From Nostoc sp. FACHB-892 (lineage in GTDB: Bacteria; Cyanobacteriota; Cyanobacteriia; Cyanobacteriales; Nostocaceae): DNA of 64,000 bases. The translations under genes and the position numbers were made by a program. The stretch is taken from positions 62,001 to 126,000 of the forward strand of contig NZ_JACJTR010000014.1 of NCBI RefSeq assembly GCF_014698795.1, in the 5' to 3' direction. Positions within the stretch are counted from its first letter, which is position 1. Every line of letters begins with the position of its first letter. Under the pieces are notes generated by a model. The model saw only the letters and a program-made list of their open reading frames with translations, was not told the origin of the DNA and searched no databases. Of this stretch, positions 58,388-64,000 are shown in pieces.

Positions 58388-60622
58388 CTAAGGCACTTCA
58401 ATTGGAATCAAAGCATTTTCTGGCAAGTAGTTGCAAAAACGCCCTTCATCTGCAAGCACCAAAATCAAGCGCAGAGGATAATCTGGCGGAACTTGCAAAT
58501 CTGCCCACGGTACTGCCAATTCTAAACAACTATTTAAAGCTACTTGAGCGCGACTGAAACGGGGATGCCATTGATAGTTGTCTCCAGCTTCTCGAAATTG
58601 AATCGATTGCGTCAGCAAGTTAACTTCCAAAAGATGGTGGAAATGGTAATTAAGTGGGGCTGCATCTGGTACATCTGCCAAGGGAATTGGGCTGTTAACC
58701 ATTGTTTTTTCTGGATAGAACCACAGCAAATTCAACTCTGCTGGAAAATCCCGCCCTGGTGCAACGCCACCTTTAAAGTCCAGCCGCAAGTAGAAATTAA
58801 GGTGATCCACCCCATACCAAAGTCGCTGGATGATACTGCTGTTGTGCATCGTCCCTCGCGCCCCGCCGATTTCTATGCGTCCAGCTTTATCCCAATCTTG
58901 TTCATCACCCCTACCATCAATGACGGGATGAATAAACCCTTGGGGAATATGACTTCCCTGCGCTTCATGGATTTCTACTGGTTGCTTGAGGTAGGGCGGT
59001 ATAGGTTCATTTAATGCCTTGTAAATGCCAAACAAGTGTTCTCGAAACAACTGATCAAAGATGGCATCCTGATTTGAGGAGTGTCCTGCACCAAACCACC
59101 AGAACCAGTCTGAACCCTCTGCGGCATACAACGCTTCCCATGCTTCTGGGTTGTTTTCTTCCGTCGCTTCAGGATGACTTGCAAGCATAACTCTAGCTTC
59201 TGTCAAGTAATCCCAAGCACGATTTTTAGCGGGATCGCCGATCCAAGTGGTGAAACTACCATCCACCCAAGAACCACTATGTAGTTGTCCTCCGGGAATG
59301 TTGGCTGTGGGGGGAAATTCTTCCAGAAATTCTGAAACTGTGACGAGTTTGAGGTGGGGTTCATCACTCAAGCTTTGATACAAAGCTTCTAAGAAGGGTT
59401 TGCCGTCTTCGGGATAAAATTCCCAGCAATTCTCTCCATCCAAAGCGATGGTAACTAGCCAAGGTTCTTCACTTTGACTTTCTCTTTGCATTTTAGCGAT
59501 CGCTTGCAAATGTCCCACTAAATCTGCTGCTGCCTTTTTTGCTGGCATCGCACTGTAAGTAAAGCCAATCAAATCTGATAATCTATGGTCACGAAACACA
59601 ATTGACAAATCACCCTCGGCGGTTTGCAGGCGATAGGGTCGGTACAACAATTCTGGTTGCTGCACATTCCCCGCCCCATCCCGATGAAAAAAGTGTTTCA
59701 GTGTCCATCCCAAGACGGCTTCATCTGAGCATATCCACTTAAAGCCTTGGTCAATAATGTGTGGTAGTATTGCCGGACTTACTGACTGTTCCGAAGGCCA
59801 TAAACCACGAGGGATCTGTCCAAAGCGATCTTTATAAAAGTTCCAAGCTTTCTGCAAGTGGCGGGGAATATCTTCTGCCCACTGAAAACGCTGCTTAGGT
59901 AGTGTCATATTCGGCACAGCTACCCGACCAGAGTTAGTATCAGCTAACAAAGGTAAAATCGGGTGGGTGTAAGGGGTAGTGGTAACTTCTAGCTGCCCCG
60001 CCTCCTGCATTTTGCGATGTTGGGGAATAATGCGGCTGAGAATTTCTCGCTGTTTGGAATAAATGCGTTGGCGATCGCTTAAAGTAAAATTCCGACCCTG
60101 TTTTAACCAAGTAGCAATTTCCGGATCATCCCAAAACAGCGGATCGATCCAAGCCAAATTGTGCCAAGCTAGCAAATCACCATAGTCTGGCAATTCCCAA
60201 TTTGCTAAACACCAAGCTTGCCCCTTCTCCTGTCTTTGCTGGTACAACTCGGCATAACGGGGATGGGGGTCAATCAAAGTGTGGTGATTGGCATCGAAAA
60301 AATGTTGGATAATAAATTCGCGCTGTTGCTGCGTGAGTTGTTCATCCGGTGTCAAACTGGCTGTGAGGTAAGGGTCAAAAGCAGTGCCAGCAATATAATC
60401 TTCGAGTTGCAATATTAGCGATGGTACTAAATTCACCGTTTGGTGTAACTTAGGATACCGCTCTAAGAGCAATATTAAATCCAAATAATCTTTAGTCCCA
60501 TGCAAACGTACCCAAGGTAGCCTGTACTGCTGACTAGAAGATAGCGAAACGCCGCTGCCAGGAGACTTGTACAGCGGCTGATGTTGATGCCAAATAAAAG
60601 CGATGTAAAGAGGATGGGACAT
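58388..60622 (-). CDS. Glycoside hydrolase family 57 protein
   Basis: 744 residues. GH57 motifs in order: FIWHQHQPLY (region 1), RGLWPSEQSV with the nucleophile Glu (region 3), ALDGENCWEFYPEDG with the acid/base Asp (region 4), and a C-terminal beta domain from about 560 (IHPVIDGRGDEQDWDKAGRI) resembling a carbohydrate-binding module. Such enzymes act on alpha-glucans (amylase, glucanotransferase or branching). With the GH13 protein at 33554 it suggests active glycogen metabolism. No signal peptide. Confidence 0.92.
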   Translation of the reverse strand: MSHPLYIAFIWHQHQPLYKSPGSGVSLSSSQQYRLPWVRLHGTKDYLDLILLLERYPKLHQTVNLVPSLILQLEDYIAGTAFDPYLTASLTPDEQLTQQQREFIIQHFFDANHHTLIDPHPRYAELYQQRQEKGQAWCLANWELPDYGDLLAWHNLAWIDPLFWDDPEIATWLKQGRNFTLSDRQRIYSKQREILSRIIPQHRKMQEAGQLEVTTTPYTHPILPLLADTNSGRVAVPNMTLPKQRFQWAEDIPRHLQKAWNFYKDRFGQIPRGLWPSEQSVSPAILPHIIDQGFKWICSDEAVLGWTLKHFFHRDGAGNVQQPELLYRPYRLQTAEGDLSIVFRDHRLSDLIGFTYSAMPAKKAAADLVGHLQAIAKMQRESQSEEPWLVTIALDGENCWEFYPEDGKPFLEALYQSLSDEPHLKLVTVSEFLEEFPPTANIPGGQLHSGSWVDGSFTTWIGDPAKNRAWDYLTEARVMLASHPEATEENNPEAWEALYAAEGSDWFWWFGAGHSSNQDAIFDQLFREHLFGIYKALNEPIPPYLKQPVEIHEAQGSHIPQGFIHPVIDGRGDEQDWDKAGRIEIGGARGTMHNSSIIQRLWYGVDHLNFYLRLDFKGGVAPGRDFPAELNLLWFYPEKTMVNSPIPLADVPDAAPLNYHFHHLLEVNLLTQSIQFREAGDNYQWHPRFSRAQVALNSCLELAVPWADLQVPPDYPLRLILVLADEGRFCNYLPENALIPIEVP

Positions 60623-60628
60623 AGAAAT

Positions 60629-60699
60629 GGTTAGGAGTTAAGAATGAGGAGTTAGGAGTTAATAGAAAACTCATAACTCCTAACTTCTAACTCCTAACT
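60629..60699. repeat. Inverted repeat of GTTAGGAGTTA units
   Basis: The left arm (60629-60660) has three AGGAGTTA units; the right arm (60674-60699) has three TAACTCCTAAC-type units. They would fold into one long imperfect hairpin between the Nfu gene end and the GH57 gene start. Confidence 0.75.
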
Positions 60700-60700
60700 T

Positions 60701-60931
60701 TTACACCACTTGTTCAATTTCTGCAATTTCGGGAATCATTTCCTTTAAACGGCGCTCAATACCCATTCTCAGGGTCATTGCAGAACTGGGGCAAGAACCA
60801 CACGCACCTTGCAGGCGGAGTTTTACAACAGGCCCATCGAGTTCTACCAGTTCCACATTGCCGCCATCAGACATGAGATAAGGGCGCATTTCATCTAAGA
60901 CTGTTTCAACGTTGTCAATTGTGAGTTCCAT
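60701..60931 (-). CDS. Nfu-type iron-sulfur scaffold protein
   Basis: 76 residues, a stand-alone NifU C-terminal domain. It carries the cluster-binding CxxC in GACGSCPSS and the typical start [20 protein letters not shown]. It assembles or transfers Fe-S clusters; in cyanobacteria such small Nfu proteins are the main scaffold and serve photosystem I. A long repeat hairpin follows its stop. Confidence 0.95.
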   Translation of the reverse strand: MELTIDNVETVLDEMRPYLMSDGGNVELVELDGPVVKLRLQGACGSCPSSAMTLRMGIERRLKEMIPEIAEIEQVV

Positions 60932-61554
60932 AGTTTTAGACCTGCTAAGTTAATGATGGGCATGGGGCATTGGGCATGGGGCATTGGGCATGGGGCATGG
61001 GGCATTGAATAATAATGATCTCTGTGCCCTATGCGCGGTTACTCATTAACCATTATCCAAAATTTTGTTTTTCAGCTTTGTTAAATCGATCCTAAATCTA
61101 ATTGCCGCTAGATTGTCAGGTGTCAGTTATTAACGACTTTTGACTAAACCAGTGCTGATTTTAGCAACTTGATATTAGATTAGCTGAACAATTTCTTGTG
61201 CAAGCCCTCCTACTCTACTTTAGCGGTTAAAGTCTTGAAGAAAACGTCAGGAGATGAGGACAAGGAAAGTTTTTTCCCAATATCCCATCCCATACTTCTC
61301 TACCAGAGGCTGCGCCCTAAGCGCAGCTATGCCGCAGCCTTTACGGCAACGTTTTATAGTGAGCTTGCCGAACTGCTCAGTACAAGTGCCCAATATGGTT
61401 AGTGAACTACTCCACCCTGCCTTCGGCTGAAAGTTGGGCTTCTCTACTCAAAGGCGAATGCCGCAGTTAAATAATTATTTCAAAAAAAATTAAAGTTTAA
61501 AACTCAAAACTTAGCAATGGTAATCATCCAAATAACTAATGACCAATGACCAAC
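60932..61554. other. Intergenic region, about 620 bp, repeat-rich
   Basis: The first part (60955-61007) is a run of GGGCATG/GGGCATT heptamers. Around 61300-61350 lies AGGCTGCGCC and GCGCAGCTATGCCGCAG, a palindromic dispersed repeat. A 68-codon plus frame across it is not accepted as a gene. An STRR run ends at 61556. Confidence 0.55.
60955..61007. repeat. Heptameric run GGGCATG/GGGCATT
   Basis: About seven tandem heptamers just upstream of the Nfu gene, of the STRR class. Confidence 0.85.
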
Positions 61555-61556
61555 TC
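61536..61556. repeat. STRR run (CTAATGA/CCAATGA)
   Basis: ACTAATGACCAATGACCAAC at the 3' end of the histidine kinase gene. Confidence 0.7.
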
Positions 61557-63348
61557 AGCACTGGTTCAACGCCTCGCTATCGCTAACAGCACTGTTTGTT
61601 GAGTCGCTATCACTAGATAAAACCATGACTGGTTGTTGATATAGTGGTACGGTGAATGTGACTGTTGAGCCAAGTCCTTCGCCCAGACTGTAAAAATGTA
61701 CCTCGCCGCCCATTGCCTCCACTAGCTTCTGCGATATTGCCAGTCCTAAACCTGTACCGCCGTAATGGCGAGTGCGGGAGCCATCCACCTGAGAGAATAA
61801 TTGAAACAGTTTATCTTGTTTGTCTAAGGAAACACCAATGCCAGTGTCGGCCACACGTACTCTCACCATACCAGGAAATTCCTGACCTTGAAAGTTCGGC
61901 TTCGCTTTTTTGAGTACTAAATCGGCGCTGACGGTAACACCGCCCTCATGGGTAAATTTGATGGCGTTACCTACCAAATTGAGCATAACTTGTAGCAACC
62001 GTTGGTAGTTGCTTTGGACAATGATTTCATCGGAGGTAGCAGGCATCTGCATCTGGAAGCTGAGGTTTCTCATTTCTGCTTGGGGACGCATGAAATTTTC
62101 TACATCAGTGAATAGCTCATCTAGCTTGACTGGAGCGTAAGTTAGCTCCATTTTGCCAGCTTCGATTTTAGCAATGTCCAAAATGTCGTTGATAATATTC
62201 AGCAAATGTATCGATAAGTGGTGAGCTTCTGCCAAAAATTGGTTTTGTTCTTCTGTATCATCTGCCATTCCTTCCAAAATCAGCTTCAAGAAGCCAATCA
62301 TGCCGTTGAGGGGGGTACGAATTTCATGAGATACATTAGCCAGAAACTCGCTTTTGAGGCGGGAAGCTTCTTCGGCTTTTTGACGCGCCGCTTCTAATTC
62401 TTTATATAAAGTAGCATGAGCGATCGCAGTTCCCAATTGATCTGCTGCTTCTTTTGCTAGTTCTAATTCTGCTTCTGATAATGTGTAGCATTCATCTTGC
62501 CAACTCAAGGCAATCAATCCATTAGCCTGGTCTTGATAGCAAGTTGCAATCACCAAAGTTCTCTGCCGCCCAGACCCTGCGTATCCAGGCACTTCCATTA
62601 CAACTGGTTCTAAGGCTGTCAAAGCCTGACTAAAGGCAGGCTCAGAAGTTATATCTATTTTTGAGCCAAGCATTGATTTGAGTTCTGGCTGGCAATACTC
62701 AGCCTTCACCTCCACTTTTGAGCTAGAGGGCTGATAAGGACAAATAATACAGCGCTCTAGCCGCAGTGCTTTCCCCAAACTATCAACTGTTTGCTGCCAA
62801 ATAATATCTAAATCCAACGTCCGGCGGATATTTCTGGTAATGCGATTTACCAGTTTTTGGTGTTGCTGCGATCGTATTGCCAACTCTATTTGTGTGGGCG
62901 TTTTTGATGCCACGGGCACTTGTTTTTTGTTGAGTGTCGCTTGCACTAACCGTCCCATCACTAAAACTGTGGTGGCAGTTGTTCCCAAACTTGGCATAAT
63001 CGGACTAATCACCAAGTCCAACTCAAATAATTCCTGGTGGTAACTAAACCAACACTGAAACCTTTCTGGCACCAAACTTTTCAAAATTCGGTGCAATCGT
63101 TCCAAATAAGTAACCTTATCCACCGGGACAAAGGCTTGAGTCTGGTTCAGTTCCTCAACTACTTTTTCAGTATTTAACCCCAACAGTTCGCTGTACTGCC
63201 AACAAAATGTCAGATAGCGCCCTGCCTCATCTTGCGTATACACCAACTCGGCTCCTAGAGTTGGTAATGAGCCATCAGTCTTACTAGTAATAGATTCCAG
63301 ATTTTGGGAAAATACATTTGACAATTGGGAATTAGCAGTAATAGTCAT
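61555..63348 (-). CDS. GAF-domain sensor histidine kinase
   Basis: 597 residues, soluble. An N-terminal PAS-like part (about 25-145) is followed by a GAF domain (about 170-310) with a Cys pair region (RCIICPYQP), a coiled linker (LYKELEAARQKAEEASRLK), HisKA with FLANVSHEIRTPLNGM (phospho-acceptor His), and HATPase with LVGNAIKFTHEG, VADTGIGV and GGTGLGLAIS. No receiver is fused. The linker and HisKA type are those of hybrid-kinase relatives. The GAF ligand cannot be told; the Cys may suggest bilin or redox sensing but this is weak. Confidence 0.92.
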   Translation of the reverse strand: MTITANSQLSNVFSQNLESITSKTDGSLPTLGAELVYTQDEAGRYLTFCWQYSELLGLNTEKVVEELNQTQAFVPVDKVTYLERLHRILKSLVPERFQCWFSYHQELFELDLVISPIMPSLGTTATTVLVMGRLVQATLNKKQVPVASKTPTQIELAIRSQQHQKLVNRITRNIRRTLDLDIIWQQTVDSLGKALRLERCIICPYQPSSSKVEVKAEYCQPELKSMLGSKIDITSEPAFSQALTALEPVVMEVPGYAGSGRQRTLVIATCYQDQANGLIALSWQDECYTLSEAELELAKEAADQLGTAIAHATLYKELEAARQKAEEASRLKSEFLANVSHEIRTPLNGMIGFLKLILEGMADDTEEQNQFLAEAHHLSIHLLNIINDILDIAKIEAGKMELTYAPVKLDELFTDVENFMRPQAEMRNLSFQMQMPATSDEIIVQSNYQRLLQVMLNLVGNAIKFTHEGGVTVSADLVLKKAKPNFQGQEFPGMVRVRVADTGIGVSLDKQDKLFQLFSQVDGSRTRHYGGTGLGLAISQKLVEAMGGEVHFYSLGEGLGSTVTFTVPLYQQPVMVLSSDSDSTNSAVSDSEALNQC

Positions 63349-63521
63349 TAATTGAGTTGGATAGACAAAGGGTATCCGACCGTAATTTTACTAAAGCTGC
63401 TCAAATTTTCGCATAAATTTTTACAGCTTTTTCGTGTTTTTATTGGGTATTTATTGGTGTTTTGAAATCCAGATTGACAAACTTTACTTTTTTAAATTGC
63501 ATTGACAGTTGATTAATAGTG

Positions 63522-63758
63522 TTAATCATTCCATTCACCCCGAGGAGGAACAGGGGTACGCACAGGGGTACGCGTCAGTTCGTCATCTCTGAGGATTTCA
63601 CCCCGCAACCACTGACGAATCGCCACCTCAATCACTTTACTTGGGTCATTGGTGAGATGCTGAATTTGCTCTAGTAGCTCGGAGTCCAGGCGGACAGCAA
63701 TTTCTACCTTATCGGCTCGTGTGTTTTCCGCTTCGGTAGTTTTCTCTTGCATATTCAT
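63522..63758 (-). CDS. Ribbon-helix-helix (CopG/Arc-type) regulator or antitoxin
   Basis: 78 residues (a second ATG two codons in, 63752). The core KVEIAVRLDSELLEQIQHLT and PSKVIEVAIRQWLRGE is a typical ribbon-helix-helix: one strand and two helices. The tail is Pro/Arg-rich (RTPVRTPVPPRGEWND), possibly the toxin-binding part if it is an antitoxin. No toxin gene is visible before the window ends, so a free-standing regulator is equally possible. Confidence 0.75.
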   Translation of the reverse strand: MNMQEKTTEAENTRADKVEIAVRLDSELLEQIQHLTNDPSKVIEVAIRQWLRGEILRDDELTRTPVRTPVPPRGEWND

Positions 63759-64000
63759 AGGTTTGATATACTCTGAATTGGTTTTGTCTAAAGCTTTGTA
63801 AAGTAGTTATATTCATAAATTTGGGCTAATTCACTGAAAAATCTTCAAGAGGACAATTACATAGTTCCCCGAAATAGCACCAAAGTAACAGCTTTAAGTT
63901 TCAAATCGCATTTTTCATATAACTGACTAGACAATGGCTTTAGAAATTTTGTCGACAAATTAGTGATTAGAGGTAATTACGGGTAGTAATTGCCCACCAT

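Noticed and set aside
61196-61402. 68-codon plus frame
   Set aside because: Runs across a palindromic dispersed repeat (GCTGCGCC, GCGCAGC), starts with GTG, and has no recognisable features.

Overview
The window looks like chromosome of a filamentous, heterocyst-forming cyanobacterium of the Nostoc/Anabaena type. Reasons: the octamer GCGATCGC (HIP1) is scattered throughout; gaps carry heptameric repeats of the TGACTAA/TGACCAA kind and heptad elements of the TAGGCGT-AGCCCGT type; a complete fraC-fraD-fraE cluster (filament integrity, septal junctions) is present; and the gene content is rich in cyanobacterial families such as WD40-fused Ser/Thr kinases, a pentapeptide protein, a Tab2-like protein, a DUF1823 protein and multidomain sensor kinases. 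No rRNA, tRNA, phage, CRISPR array or intact insertion sequence was recognised.

Layout. 1-2751: 5' part of a Roco-type LRR-GTPase running off the left edge. 3450-6047: class A penicillin-binding protein followed by an OmpR-type response regulator. 6655-13234: a TetR repressor, a palindromic operator and an export operon (HlyD-type fusion protein, double-ATPase ABC protein, two ABC-2 permeases). 13323-16296: signalling block with a CHASE3 histidine kinase, the remnant of a hybrid kinase, and a receiver-GGDEF protein. 16553-18999: acyl-CoA dehydrogenase and a lactate/malate-type dehydrogenase. 19912-22882: exported proteins, including a duplicated gamma-carbonic-anhydrase-like protein. 23089-24225: a tandem corrinoid adenosyltransferase. 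24450-26906: fraCDE. 26976-33233: pentapeptide protein, Na/Pi-type transporter, cupin/AraC divergent pair, acylphosphatase, a charged repeat protein and DUF1823.

33554-43112 is mostly metabolic: GH13 enzyme, DAHP synthase, radical-SAM activase, type II NADH dehydrogenase, HAD hydrolase, a DUF433/DUF5615 toxin-antitoxin pair whose toxin frame is interrupted by TGA, Tab2-like protein and a PmbA/TldE protein. 43296-45920 is a ClC-CBS-Usp fusion. 46149-48549 holds polysaccharide genes (glycosyltransferase, O-antigen ligase-like). 49364-58112 holds a WGxxGxxG-type surface protein, three Ser/Thr kinases (two with WD40 propellers), and a PPC-domain exported protein with 30-bp repeats. 58388-63758 holds a GH57 enzyme, an Nfu scaffold, a GAF histidine kinase and a ribbon-helix-helix protein.

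Most notable observations: (1) the exported gamma-CA-like protein at 20330-21610 carries two beta-helix modules whose surviving active-site residues are complementary, as if one zinc site were rebuilt between the two halves; (2) two unrelated genes (response regulator, WD40 kinase) carry in-frame insertions of heptad-type repeats, and removing the insert regenerates a HIP1 site in each; (3) the ClC protein has Gln in place of the gating Glu; (4) the DUF5615 toxin has one in-frame TGA with an intact family-like C-terminus after it; (5) the PBP reading frame continues upstream of its first ATG without any standard start codon. Family assignments come from motif recognition by eye; no database search was run.
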